This document shows positions 1 to 11,754 of a stretch of 64,000 nucleotides of DNA, piece by piece. A program made the position numbers and the translations under genes. A model generated the notes under the pieces. That model was given only the letters and a program-made list of their open reading frames with translations, did not search any database and was not told the DNA's origin. Every line of letters starts with the position of its first letter. Within the stretch, counting starts at the first letter, position 1. The DNA is from Clonostachys chloroleuca (taxonomy: Eukaryota; Ascomycota; Sordariomycetes; Hypocreales; Bionectriaceae), in NCBI GenBank assembly GCA_037952775.1, contig JBANAY010000003.1, forward strand, positions 32,364,001 through 32,428,000, in the 5' to 3' direction.

Positions 1-1148
1 TACACTGTTGAGGATGTCCTGATTCATGAGGATGGAAGATTTTCCGTCATTTTCCTGACTGTCAGTATTCAGTGCTGTGATGGTAGGTTAGCATTTAAAT
101 CTCAGGGAGAGTGAGACCTCGATCATGAGAAACGGAATTCTTACACGGCTCCTCAACCAGCCCTACTCTTTTCCCAGTTTCCAAGGCGGCCAGCTGCAAA
201 AGAGCGGGAAGATTTACATCTATATCCCTGTTGGATGCAACGATATCGCTGGTCGCCATCATCCGTAGGAATTCTAATGCCTCAGTCCTCTCAGCGTTGA
301 ACAGTGGCAGAAAGATGTAATTCTTCACAGACTCAAGAAGCGAAGGGTCTTCTTCTATGTACTCAAGTAGCCACTGATGCCAGGTTCTAGGACTAATGAT
401 ACTTTGTGGTTGGTTCTTAACATTTCTGAGGCGGCGGTAAAGACACACAGCCAATCTCCCGGCCGTCGGGCAGACAAAGTGGTTCTTCATCCAAGAAAAC
501 AGTTCGCCGAAAAAGCTGTGCCATACCTCAATCTCGTCGAGAGACTCTTTTTCTGGAAGGCTTCTAAGGTAGGAGAGCTTTATGTCATTGAGCGAATATA
601 TGTTTTTCGAGACAAAATAGTCCAAGGTCTTGATGGCCGACTTGGCTACCGGTTTTGATTTAAGACCGACAATGATAGAAATCAAGTAATCTAGGAGAGA
701 TTTCTCAATGTTTTTAGCGGCTGTGACATTTGGATTTCTCTTTTGCAATCGAGTGAGGAGATCTAGAACAAGTTTCATCGAGCGATGATGATCAGACTCA
801 TTCCACTCCATGTAAAAGGTGAACAACTGTTGGGCGATATCCTCAGAAAAGGCCCAGCTTTGAAGTTGATCTAACTTTGATTTAGAAAAGTGTTCAACAA
901 AGCCGCATAGTCTCACACAAGCATTTCCCGAAACGGATTTGGGCTGCCCGGCTTCTTGGAGCAGCTTGGCGAAGGAGATATTTGCATTTCTGTGCTTGTG
1001 TTAGAATATTCATTCGATATTGGACCAGATTTCTTCTCTTGGAAAAGTCTCACTCGATCTGGGATTCTTTTGGCTGGTTCTCAATCCAGGCGAGCAACTC
1101 CTGATGACTGGCCAGCTCATTGGCGAGTTTTTCCGAATGGGAACTCAT
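1..1148 (-). CDS. Unidentified large helical protein, N-terminal part (runs off the window start)
   Basis: Three exons are visible: 1054-1148, 145-989 and 1-74 (continuing left). Intron 1 (990-1053) has donor GTGAGA, a TCTAACA branch site and acceptor CACAG. Intron 2 (75-144) has donor GTAAGA, a GCTAACC branch site and acceptor CACAG. Reading phase is kept across both, so the stop codon at 95-97 lies inside intron 2 and is not real. The protein starts MSSHSEKLANEL, and about 338 residues can be read. They look all-helical, HEAT/ARM-like, with many Leu/Trp helices and no signal peptide or membrane segment. I do not recognise the family. Large helical-repeat proteins such as THADA/Trm732 (DUF2428) or the N-terminal region of TARBP1/Trm3 are possibilities only. 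The gene diverges from the uL1 gene across about 370 bp. Confidence 0.7.
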
Positions 1149-1517
1149 GGTTTCCTGGACGTACACCAACTATTTCATTGCTCTTTGGCAAGAAATATCT
1201 ATAATGCGATACGGGGAATATAGAGATATCATATAATCGATTGAACTAATAAGGAATCAACACACCAGTACCGGTTCGCGCCACTTTCCGTGTAAGTGAC
1301 CATCTACTGAACGATACTTTCTCTGGCGGGAGGGTATCACGTGCATACCCACGTGAGGAAATTTTGCCCTCCCACCCCACTAACTTGCACGTCCCACATT
1401 TTCCGCAACACCCAAAAAATAATCCTCCAAGCGCACAAGAGCCTCCACCTCGATTCCCTCAACCAACTTTCCCGTCCTGACCACCAATTGAACAGGTTCT
1501 CTTGGGAGACTGACAAA
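1149..1517. promoter_or_regulatory. Divergent promoter with twin CACGTG E-boxes
   Basis: This 369-bp stretch separates the starts of the large helical protein (-) and ribosomal protein uL1 (+). Two perfect CACGTG palindromes lie at 1338-1343 and 1350-1355, about 165 bp upstream of the uL1 start codon, followed by a C-rich, CCAAT-containing leader. CACGTG is the recognition core of fungal bHLH factors such as Cbf1. A role in ribosomal-protein gene expression is inference. Confidence 0.5.
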
Positions 1518-2348
1518 ATGTCTAAGATCACAGTCGGTACGTACGAACCGAGATTACAACCATCTCCGTCCGCGATCGACCGCGCGAACCCAAAAAAATA
1601 AAACCGATCAACCTGCTAACAATTTTCTCTTTTTGCAGCTAATGTCCGGACGCAAGTCGCCGAGCTCTTGGAGTACTCCAACGAGACCAAGAAGCGCAAC
1701 TTCCTTGAGACCGTTGAGCTCCAGATCGGCCTGAAGAACTATGACCCCCAGCGTGACAAGCGTTTCTCCGGCACCATCAGGCTGCCCGCCATCCCCCGCC
1801 CCAACATGGCCATCTGCATCCTCGGTGACCAGCACGATCTCGACCGTGCCAAGCACGGCGGTGTCGACGCCATGTCCGCCGACGACCTCAAGAAGCTGAA
1901 CAAGAACAAGAAGCTCATCAAGAAGCTCGCCCGCAAGTACGATGCCTTCATTGCTTCCGAGGCTCTCATCAAGCAGATCCCCCGTCTCCTCGGTCCCGGT
2001 CTGTCCAAGGGTAAGCAACACACCGCCACATGGCACAGGAAATATCAAAGTTGTCTGACAGCGATGCTAACATTCCCATCAACAGCTGGCAAGTTCCCCA
2101 CCCCCGTCTCTCACGCCGACGACCTGACTGGCCGTATCAACGAGGTCAAGTCCACCATCAAGTTCCAGCTGAAGAAGGTCCTCTGCATGGGTGTCGCCGT
2201 CGGCAACGTCGAGATGGCCCAGGAGCAGCTCATTGGTAACATCATGCTTGCCATCAACTACCTCGTCTCCCTCCTCAAGAAGGGCTGGCAGAACGTTGGA
2301 AGCCTGGTCATCAAGGCTTCCATGTCTCCTCCTCACCGCCTGTACTAA
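1518..2348 (+). CDS. rpl1: 60S ribosomal protein uL1 (L1/L10a)
   Basis: This is the large-subunit protein that forms the L1 stalk and contacts E-site tRNA during translocation. There are three exons: 1518-1536, 1639-2010 and 2086-2348. They give 217 residues, the usual eukaryotic length. Exon 1 encodes only MSKITV plus one base. Donors are GTACGT and GTAAGC; acceptors are TTGCAG and CAACAG. The reading resumes as [10 protein letters not shown] and continues through the typical GTIRLP, the Lys-rich [18 protein letters not shown] region and the C-terminal SMSPPHRLY. Codons are strongly biased to C-ending forms, as expected for a highly expressed gene. It converges on smp3, about 500 bp away. 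Confidence 0.96.
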
Positions 2349-2856
2349 GCTTGAGGGTCAAAAACTTTTTTTTTTAATTTTTTTTTTGCTGAGGGCATAA
2401 TGGTTGTGCTTTGCCGGGTGCCTATATATCATGGTTGCTGAAGGCTGGGATAAGCCTCTAAGTTTAAGCATAGTATGGGTTAGTAAGCAATGCAATAATC
2501 GCACTCAAAACAATAACCGGTTCGTGCATGAATGATTCCCTACGTAGTATAGAAAGTAATAACTACCCCCTGAAGTAAGTATTACGGCTCCCCGCATTGG
2601 CGGCTCTTGGAAGACGAAATTCCTCTTATGAGGGACTGTTCGTTGTCGAACATCGACTATGCTACTAAGACGAATGTAAGTCGCCCCAGAGGTAGGCAGA
2701 GCACAAGAGAAAGTAGCATTCTGGGTTTTGCATGTAGTAGGATTGAATTGTATGTATTGTATTATTGGGCACGTGCCCGCGTGGTATCTATATATATGTA
2801 TTATCGATCGCTTCATAAGTTCAAGTCCAAACAAAGGAAAAAGAGAAGCAACCAAT
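2349..2856. other. Convergent 3' intergenic region (rpl1/smp3)
   Basis: This holds the 3' untranslated regions of the two convergent genes. T-rich runs follow the uL1 stop at about 2365-2390. No further gene is visible. Confidence 0.6.
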
Positions 2857-4740
2857 TTAGCAACTCTTTGTGACCCTCCATGCGACAAGCCCCCGCCGAC
2901 CTATCACCCTGGTCAAGGTCTCCCAGACACCATTCTCGGCAAAGTCCAGGTCGTCCAGGTTGAGGTGGTGCCGGTACCGCCAAACTTCGCGAAATCGGAG
3001 GCCCTCTAGACCTTTGTTTTCCAGATAAGGGTCAAGCCATGTGGCGGAAGCGGGCGCAAGTAGGTATGTGCCATTTTTCTCCTTTAAATACTCTTGGTTG
3101 CGCCTGTCTGCCGGAGTGTCGCAAGTCGCAAGTGTCGCCAGCTCCTCGAGGAGAGACTCGCCTTTCATTCCCATGACGTCTCGGGTTGTAAGCACCTCGT
3201 TTTTCCCGTTCAGGAGCCAAATGGGGGGCGTGTATGTCTTCCACCAAACAGCATTGGTAGCGTCGGATTGGCCGCTCATAAAAACCTGGCCTGGAATAAT
3301 ACCGGCTTGATGATAGGAACCCATTAGAATGCCAAAGAAGACATTGAATATGATCCAGGTAACACCCCAAACGCGGAGAGCAATCAAGTTGTTAGGTAGG
3401 CGAAGCGAGGATAAAACCAAGGGTACCGCAGGTAATAAAAACCTGGCTTCCTGGTGGGGGAAGATGGAGAGAACGGCGACACCCGATAGAGCCGAGCCCA
3501 GTCTCAACGAGAGCTGTGGGCGGTAGAAAAAGAGAAGTGTTGCTGGCCCAATCAGCATTGGTAGATTGGCAACCAAGTGCTGGTACCAAGGGTGTAAACC
3601 ATGACCAGCAAGGTTTTCAACGGCAGAATTGTACTTGAAATTATTCCAAGGTGTGATGACAGGGTTATTCGCGAGGTTGTTGTAAAGATTTCCCCAGGTC
3701 AGTGGCTCTGGGGAGTAAAAGGCCGTATCCAGCGAAATGGCGACCAAGGTGGTGAAAGAAGCAGCCAAAACCAGGGCAATAAGGGAAAATGGTCTGCTCA
3801 AGTTAGCCTCGAAATTGAGATGCACAGCAAATGACCGGTGTAAAAAGGGGGCAAGACGTACCTATAGAAGAAATGCTTAAGTAGGCGAAGCCCGGGTATC
3901 AAGAGAAAAGCAGGAAAAGTAATGCGATTGAAGACGCCAAAAACACAAACCATTCCAAGAATAACAGAGGATAGGATTGACGATCGTTGCTATTTGAGCA
4001 CGGCAGTCGTTAGTCAACTGGAACGGCAAGTCATAAAGGGGGCACCAAAATGCAGACTCAAACATACCCGGACATCCACTATGCGCTGGATCAAGACCAA
4101 GCTCCAAGCGAGAACCAATGTTTCGACCGAATTGGAAAATGTATGAGTCTGATAGGTCCAGGTAACGTAGGACGAGGCCACCAGCAAGACTGCGACTCGC
4201 CTATTTCTTGGCGAAGGGATCAGTTCGTGAAGGGCCCAATCTTCCAGCACAAAGCTGGTGAGAAACATGAGGACTCGTAGTGTCCAGAAAACTGCAATAG
4301 GGGGTATTTCGCCATCCTGCCCGTTACCAATCCACAGCCACCGCAGGAGAAGCATAGGCAAGCCATAAACGGGCCATAGCGGGAAAACGCTTCGAATTGG
4401 GTGCTCGCTCGTAAATTCCCATGTGCGCCGGACGGGATAACTGAAGATTTCACCTAGATTCAACAAACAAGTAGATGTTAGGTTCGGCGATCTGGGAAAA
4501 ATACCCCTGTCAAGGTAGTAAACTTTGGGGAAAGTGGTTGCGCGAGCTGTGCTGGAGCCGAACAAAATCGCAGAGCACAGCTGAGCATGATCACGGAACA
4601 GGCGGAAAAGTTGGCCAGTTTGTATGCGTACCTGCGATGATTTCGGGGCCCTGGAAATTCTCGTCAGGATGTAGATAGCTCGGTGACAGAGCAAACCACA
4701 GCCTAACGGCGACTAGTAGGAGATATGTTCGACGCCACAT
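2857..4740 (-). CDS. smp3: GPI mannosyltransferase 4 (Smp3/PIG-Z family)
   Basis: This is an ER multi-spanning alpha-1,2-mannosyltransferase that adds the fourth mannose to GPI-anchor precursors, using dolichol-phosphate mannose. Four exons, 4632-4740, 4068-4453, 3862-3989 and 2857-3793, join in phase to about 520 residues, close to the yeast length. Introns carry GTACGC, GTATGT and GTACGT donors and CTAAC branch sites. The first luminal loop holds the GT-C motif [13 protein letters not shown] (His24, Asp26, Glu27). Several hydrophobic helices and a family-typical [11 protein letters not shown] segment follow. An in-frame ATG lies 39 nt upstream (4779). The 4740 start (MWRRT) is preferred because it directly precedes the first membrane helix. 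Confidence 0.92.
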
Positions 4741-7528
4741 GGCCTGTTGGAGCTTTTCTGCTGCAATCGCGGGCCGCAAACATGGAGCGCAAGGCTGTTC
4801 GAAGGAGTATTTCTAGGCTTGTTTATTCGAGAAGTTCGAGGATACGCGACGATCTACGAGAAGCGTCCGGCGCTGGTGCGAGCTGTCGCGCGCCGTGGGA
4901 GAATAGAGCAACGTCGATAGGTTTATGTAAGTGTTGTCGATGTCGATATGTGCAAATCGAGGTATAGTACAGCGCGCGGGAACGTAGGAAGAAGCGAATA
5001 CGGCGTAGGTGTGGGTGGGAGTGTGTGCCTACCTACTCCTTTTGGTGAGGCCAACGAATCTGTCGAAAGTACACAGCAAGAGGATGGCAGAATGTTGTCC
5101 AGGTTGGTCGAAGATGAGGAACAGAGGAAGGGAGGGAGACAGAAAGGCAGACGGTGAGCGGTAAAGGAGTGAGAATGTATTATAGGGAAGGACGAAATAA
5201 TAGCGGAAAATAAAAGACAGCAAAAGTCATCAACAAGGTCGGTCAAGGTGCGTGCTGATAAGGTCAGATCGATTCAGAAAAAAGAAGGTCAGGCAACATG
5301 GTCCTCTTAGATTGGATGATTACCAACAGCAGCAGCAGCTAGCAGCAATAGCACCTGGTAATTTCAAGGGTGCCGCAACTAACACTGGTCAATGGTAATT
5401 ACTGAGTCGAGCTGCCCACGGCATGACCTCATAGCGCCTGGGCTAGCAGCGCATCAAGGCTTCGACGACGGCCACAGCAGAGACGAGGCGATCCTGCCCA
5501 GATTTCCTCCATTCTGCTCCACCATTTGGAGCTGGGCGTTGCCGCACGCGTTGTTGCTGGCAAGCGTTGACGGTACATCCCCTGCGATCCGGGCACAATT
5601 TGTGATTTTGGGGGGGACGGAGTGGAGGGGCTCCCAGAAAGTGTTTGCAGCATCAGTCTAAAACGGGCAACGTGCTGTCGATTGCGCCTGACAATGGACA
5701 CATGGGGGATCATCACGCACACTACACACAAACCTCACACCACGTGGCTCCAACTCGAGACACCGTCTTTTCCATTGCCTTGCGCTCTCTTGCGCTTCTC
5801 CAGCTTCTGCTGCGCATCATCAGTTCATACTGGCATGGTAGCGCCATCCGGTGCTGCATGGACTCGTCGGAGCTGCATCTGCGCCAACCTATAGCGGGGA
5901 GGATGCTAAGTTTCCGAGGACAACTCACCAATCTATGTATCTCCGGGCCATATTACCAGGTAGATAATGTCGGGTGTGTGGTGGCATCGTCCCGGATCCA
6001 TCCTGGCACTGCAATACGAAAACGACAGCCAACAGACTGGTGGGTAAGCAAAATCGCCAGACTGACAAGCATTCCAACCACACGCGATAAATTAGACAAT
6101 TTTCAATGATTCAGAACCTGTCCTAGGAGTCGCCAGTTAAGATGCCAGATATATAACCAATGAGGGATGGGCACGGCACATTCCCTTCTCTGGCAAGTCT
6201 CAGTTGTCACTTAGGATTTGCAACTGGATACCCAATCGAGGTCGCATTAGTATTACCAACTGCACTGACCGATCAGGATGGGGAACTCGGGTCCTCTTGT
6301 TATTGGTGGTCTCAACATTCTCAACAGGGAACCGGAGAGAAGGGAATAGAACAAGAACCTGCAAATTGCATACCATTATTGCTACCTCAATGCACACCTC
6401 AGGCATGTATGTGTGTGCATTCATTCACGTCCGGTCCTTTAATCTTCGTTCTTCTTCCGGTCAAGCGACAATACAGGTAGACAATACGGGTAAATAGGGT
6501 GAGTCACTTTGTCTCTAGCCACACAATAGGCATTCCCCCACTCGAGAATTCATTCACACATCTGCCTTTTTTATTGTTCTGTGGCTGGTCGATTGTCTGC
6601 AGCTGTCAGGCAGCCACTCCACCAGGAGGGGCCATATTAGGTAAGTCATCATCGTGAGAAATGTACCAGCCTTCATACAATGGAGGTACCAATCAGCAGT
6701 GCTACTGTCACGCACAGCCACAGGTCTCCTTCATGCTCCCAGATTAACTCGGCTCTAGCCGCCCGACCCATTCAATTTGCTTTCAATGAGGCCTGTTCTG
6801 CGAACTCACATGCGACTCGGAGATGTTGTTATGCTAAAGGCACTTCGATGTCGAGCCAACTTTAATCGATCTAGTGCGCCTTATTTGATAATCGCCCTGG
6901 TGTTTGTGGCTGCTTCGAAGAAGAGAAGAGACTAGTACCTGAATACTAAAAAGCACCGTTAATACCTAGGTGCCCGTGCAACTTCACATAATAAAGCCAT
7001 AATCAATGCGGGCACACAAGCCTTCCCAGGGGGCAAAGCAAAAGCGGTCTTTGATCAGATATCATATTAGTACGCGGCCATGGCTCATGCCGTTGTCGGT
7101 AATAAATTAACTTTTCACTGTGCGGTGGACAAGGAAATAGAATTAAAAGTGCTGATGCGAGAGGTACCCAGTGCGTAGGTGCGTGTTCTAATATTAGCAT
7201 TCAGGTCCTTTGCGCGCCTGGGCAGAGTCACAGCTTGAGTTCGGGAAGGAACAGGCTTTCTTCTAGGCAGCATTGACTGTGGCTTGTTTTCAGGTACTTT
7301 ACTCACGCCGTCGCTCCCCAAAAGGCTCGAACTCCCACCTCATAAGGTACTTAAGAGGCTGACACAACCTTCTGTTTTCTTCTCCTCTTCCATACTCTTC
7401 ATTATATTGAATCCATCTCTGACACAGTCTATTGTCATCATTCATCTGCCACCTCGCCCACGCGAACAATACCATCTCCATTGTGCGCGTCTGCCTGCCT
7501 CACCAGCCGGAATATTACTCACTGCGAA
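4741..7528. other. Intergenic region between smp3 and skp1
   Basis: This is about 2.8 kb with no gene I can support. It holds the divergent upstream regions of both genes, a short CAG-rich tract near 5327-5347, and a pyrimidine-rich stretch from about 7370 that is probably the skp1 leader. Open frames here lack family features and splice-consistent extensions. Confidence 0.5.
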
Positions 7529-7690
7529 GTACGTCCCCACTCTCTGCCTTGCCGCAACCAACCATTTGGGCATAGTCCGCATCACTCCCCTCATCCCCGC
7601 TGTTCTTACCTAGCACTTCGTTCACCAACGCCGAGCAAAGATCTTCTTCTGCTGACAACTAAGCTAACCGACCGCTCTTCCGTTTCATAG
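7529..7690 (+). other. Probable 5' UTR intron of skp1
   Basis: This 162-nt segment has a GTACGT donor at 7529, a GCTAAC branch site near 7663-7668 and a TTTCATAG acceptor ending at 7690, which is 42 nt before the skp1 start codon. It lies in a pyrimidine-rich, stop-containing leader, so it would be a non-coding intron. Confidence 0.5.
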
Positions 7691-7732
7691 AAACCATCCC
7701 GCAATCAACTCCGATCACCGAAATCACACAAA

Positions 7733-8459
7733 ATGGCCGAGTCTAAGCCCGCCCAAAAGATTTGGATCCGTTCCAATGACGACAAGACGTTTGAGATCGG
7801 TAAGTCCCAGCCCACTTATGACTACACGAAGCAGTAGTCACGTCAGCCTTTCCCGTCTAACCCCAAGACCTACAGACCGCGATGTCGGCGAACGATCTGT
7901 TCTCATCAAGAACCTGCTCGAGGATGTTGGTGATAGCGACCTGTCCGAGGAGAATGCTATTCCCATCCAGAATGTAAGTTTGAGCGGCAATCGCCCCGTC
8001 TGAACAAACCAACTTGGATGCGAACCTTTTGCTAACACCCGATGCCATCCAGGTGAACGAGACAGTCCTCCGCAAGGTCATTGAGTGGTGCGAGCACCAC
8101 CGCAACGACCCCCCTGCCTCCCAGGACGAGGAGTCCGATGCCCGCAAGAAGACCACCGAGATCGAGGAGTGGGACCAGAAGTTCATGCAGGTTGACCAAG
8201 AGATGTTGTTCGAGATTATTTTGGTACGCCCTCTTCTTCACTGTCTGTTTAATTCCGACTCTCTGACTAACAAGTATCATAGGCTGCAAACTACCTCGAC
8301 ATCAAGGCTCTGCTCGATGTTGGCTGCAAGACCGTCGCTAACATGATCAAGGGCAAGTCTCCTGAGGAGATCCGCAAGACCTTCAACATCACCAATGATT
8401 TCTCGCCCGAGGAGGAGGAACAGATCCGCCGGGAGAACGAGTGGGCTGAGGACCGGTAA
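7733..8459 (+). CDS. skp1: Skp1, SCF ubiquitin-ligase adaptor
   Basis: Skp1 bridges cullin-1 and F-box proteins in SCF E3 ligases; the orthologue is called sconC or scon-3 in Aspergillus and Neurospora sulfur regulation. Four exons, 7733-7799, 7876-7973, 8053-8223 and 8283-8459, yield 170 residues, the normal length. An N-terminal BTB/POZ-like fold ([16 protein letters not shown]) is followed by the linker [15 protein letters not shown]. The C-terminal F-box-binding helices contain [20 protein letters not shown], and the protein ends in NEWAEDR, the canonical Skp1 terminus. Donors are GTAAGT, GTAAGT and GTACGC. Confidence 0.96.
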
Positions 8460-9416
8460 ATGGCCCTCCCTGCTTAGCATTTTGTAGCCATTATCAGGTA
8501 TGCCGCCTCGAAGATTTACCTTTTTTTGCCCATCCATGGCGTTTTAAATGTTTTCCTATTACTCTATCCTCTATTATTGCTCCCTATCGGATCGAGGTTG
8601 GAGATAGTTTCCCTTTCTTTGTCGCTCTAGGATCCCAAATGGTATGTTTCCCAGCAGAGTTCACCCCTAGGGCCTAAAAAATCTTGGAGTATGACACAGC
8701 GTCAACTGTCGTCGGACTTGATAGAGGGAATCAGTGGCGAATGATAATGAAGTTTGTTTACGACATGTGTGTGCTTTACAATTCGGGAAACCATTAATCT
8801 GTGATCGTAGCATAATGTGAGTATTTACATTGGAACGCCGGGTGATGAAGCAGGAACGCCAGTCTCATTACCACTACAGGTCAAACACCGAACCAGCTCC
8901 AGAGGATGCAGGTCTCAAAATCAGTAGCCGGAAACCGCTTTGATCGAAAACAGCTGATCTCTCTCACCACACCAGTACGAGGTTTAGTACATGACGAGAA
9001 AACCTATTAAATATGTTGTTAACGGCCACCTCAAGTGAGTACATGCACGGGGGCGTATGAAATTGCAGATAGTAGATGACTTTCAAAAGTGTCGCATTTT
9101 ATTTCCCTAGAACCTTGACCATGACATGCAGAAATCGAGAAACCGGGCAGCCTGCCTATTTCATTCACCCTCAACTTCGACGCCTTAACTAAACCCCAAG
9201 GCCCAAATATCCATCAGTGCATCGGCAAAAACATCTAAACACTAGAAAAATAATACCCATCCCCCCTCGAGAGTAGTTGAACGCAGACCAGAGAGTACGT
9301 CACGCCGGGAAAGGGGGAGGGAGGTAGTCGTGATGCTGTCGATGCAGGAACGAGGTGCGTGAGGATTGGTGTTGGGCCATCTTTCCACTGCTTTCCGGAA
9401 ACACAGTTGAGGCGGT
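8460..9416. other. Convergent intergenic region (skp1/rpl39)
   Basis: This is about 950 bp holding the 3' ends of skp1 (+) and rpl39 (-). I see no additional coding or structured element. Confidence 0.5.
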
Positions 9417-9893
9417 TTAGATGCCCAGGCGGGTCTTGCGCCAGTGTCTGCGCTTGGCGTTGTAGCTGCGAATCCGACAATTGTTAGCCATAAGAACGTA
9501 CAACTCTCTAGTGTAGAAGCTCTCTCGTGGTTTGCGTGGACCGCCCCCGAAGATTCTGTGAGGCCGGGCGGGGGAGGCGAAACGAGTGTCGGTTTACGTG
9601 AGGATCAAGGAGACGAAAAACTCACCGGATGGTGTTGTCCGTTCGGAGTCTAATCCATTGGGGCACAGGGCGGTTCTGCTTCTGCGCCTTGGCAAGCTTT
9701 TGCTTGGTGCGGAAAGACTTGTGGCTCTGGATACAAGGAAAAAGAGAGTCAGCCCATTGAGATCATTTCCAAAGTGTGTGCCGCGTGGTGCGGTTCGCAT
9801 GGATCGTCAAGTATCGGTCTCTCGATGATGAGAGAATGCAACAGACTCGCCATTGCGTGCGCTGGGGGGTTCAAGGTAGGGTCATACCGGCAT
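9417..9893 (-). CDS. rpl39: 60S ribosomal protein eL39
   Basis: This is the small basic protein lining the exit-tunnel region of the large ribosomal subunit. Three exons were reconstructed: 9888-9893 (only ATG CCG), 9626-9726 and 9417-9465. They give 51 residues, exactly the eukaryotic length. Donors are GTATGA and GTGAGT. Exon 2 reads [15 protein letters not shown] and [18 protein letters not shown]; exon 3 reads [15 protein letters not shown] and stops. The first coding exon is just six bases, so simple ORF calling misses this gene. It diverges from arl1. Confidence 0.93.
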
Positions 9894-10901
9894 CTTGATT
9901 GTGTGGATGGTCGAGTCTGAATCGGATGGTGATGATGGGTTTCGTGGAGTTGAAATCGAATCCGAGAATTTTAGCCCTTGCTGAGAATCCTGTGGGCGGA
10001 AAAGCCCTACTAGTCCAGAGGGGGAGCTGTGGCTTGAGCGTGGGTTCTACTACGGTGGGTGCCTGAGGCCGCAACAAATTTTCAAATCCTAGTGGCTGTG
10101 CTAGGTATGACAGAATGCTGAAGGCATCTGCCTGATCTCCATCATTAATAAGGAAGGTAGCTGCACTAAGAGCTGCTTGCTCTCATGCTGTGAACACGTT
10201 ACAAGACACTATCATCGCTTTTGGTAGCGATTGTTTAGGATTGAATGGGAATACCAGAAAATGAGCCTCCATCGCAGTTAGAAACATCCAAATCTCCTCA
10301 TGCACAATATCTCAACAGGAAGACAATGTGTCTTTTTCCATCGCCTTATGCTTTAGCCAACCACAGTTAAGTGCCAGTGGTAGAAAAGAGGGACGTAACT
10401 GTAAATGCGCCTTCAGACGTAAGATCCAGAATAGGAGGCTTGAATTAATAATTAGCAGCTCCGACTGAACAAAGCTGTTTCCCCTCCACATCGACTCAAT
10501 CTTTCGCCTATCGCAACATCCACGCCCACAATTAGAAAGTGCTATTATACCCCTTCCTTAAGGCAGTGCTAGCGAAGCAGGGCTTGTCACCCCCTACTTC
10601 CGCCGCTCCCCTGCTGGTCTGTCTTCCGCGACAAAACCACTTAGTCCCCGTGACTGAAACCCCGAAGCGTTTCGCGATAAGGAACGTCATCAACACCGAC
10701 TTTTAGACGAACAACTTACTTCACTTAATCTCTTCTCCCCCGCCTGCGAATACACCGGGATCCAGACCCTCCCCCGACGATAATCTACCAGACAACACAT
10801 CTCTTCAGCGACCGTACCAGAACAAGCGCAGGCGTTTGATCGAGACCTCCTCCTTCGCATCCTTACTTTTCTTCTGGCTTGCACAACGAGGACTACTCAA
10901 G
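9894..10901. other. Divergent promoter region (rpl39/arl1)
   Basis: This is about 1 kb between divergent genes. A pyrimidine-rich leader precedes the arl1 start. No gene or repeat is evident. Confidence 0.5.
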
Positions 10902-11754
10902 ATGGGACAATCTATGTCATGGCTGTCCAGCATGCTATGGGCAAAGAAGGAGATCAGAATCCTGATCCTCGGTCTTGTACGCTCGACCCCTCTGCGCGCG
11001 TGCCTGCGCCGCCCATCTAAATGATGACCGGGCGACAATCTGACTTGCGCAAATGCTTAGGATAACGCTGGAAAGACCACTCTGCTATACCGCTTGAAGG
11101 TAAGCATGCCCAACACCCGCAGATTGCCATGGGACGAACCATCACTAACGAAGACTCCAGATTGGCGAAGTTGTCACAACGATACCTACCATCGGTTTCA
11201 ACGTCGAATCCGTAACATACAAGAACTTAAACTTCAATGTCTGGGTATGAGATAAACGGCCTACCCGATTTCTGCCAAACCTGCCAGAAGATTGTTAACA
11301 CACACACCAAACAGGATCTGGGTGGCCAGACCAGCATCCGCCCCTACTGGCGGTGCTACTACGCCAACACAGCTGCCGTCATCTTCGTCGTCGACTCGAC
11401 CGACATCGAGCGCCTGCAGACCGCCGCCGACGAGCTGTCCGCCATGCTGAACGAGGAGGAGCTCAAGGACGCCGCCCTTCTGGTCTTCGCCAACAAGCAG
11501 GACCAGCCTGGCGCCAAGGGCGCCGGCGAGATCTCCGAGGCCCTCCGCCTCGGCGAGCTGCGGGACCGCAACTGGAGCATCATGGCGTGCTCTGCCGTCG
11601 ACGGCAGTGGTGTGAATGAGGGCATGGACTGGCTTGTGGTATGGACTTGAAATCCCCCCTCCTTTTGTTCGATCCTCCGTGATCAGAACACCACAGTACC
11701 CGGGATCAAGGGGCTCACTAACACTCATTCCAGACGACGGTCAACCAGGAGTAA
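10902..11754 (+). CDS. arl1: Arf-like GTPase Arl1
   Basis: Arl1 is a trans-Golgi small GTPase that recruits golgins and tethering factors. Five exons, 10902-10976, 11061-11099, 11161-11244, 11315-11638 and 11734-11754, give 180 residues. Gly2 follows the start Met, as needed for N-myristoylation. The P-loop GLDNAGKTT spans residues 24-32, with switch I around [15 protein letters not shown] at 67-71 (switch II, the Gln being catalytic) and NKQD at 126-129. The C-terminus is TTVNQE. An intron splits the P-loop between Leu25 and Asp26. The [25 protein letters not shown] interswitch favours Arl1 over Arf1. The last exon encodes only six residues. Confidence 0.95.

Noticed and set aside
95..97. 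Stop codon ending the large helical protein
   Set aside because: Lies within a well-formed intron (75-144) whose removal keeps the frame.
377..658. Plus-strand open frame opposite the helical protein
   Set aside because: Shadow of the minus-strand coding exon.
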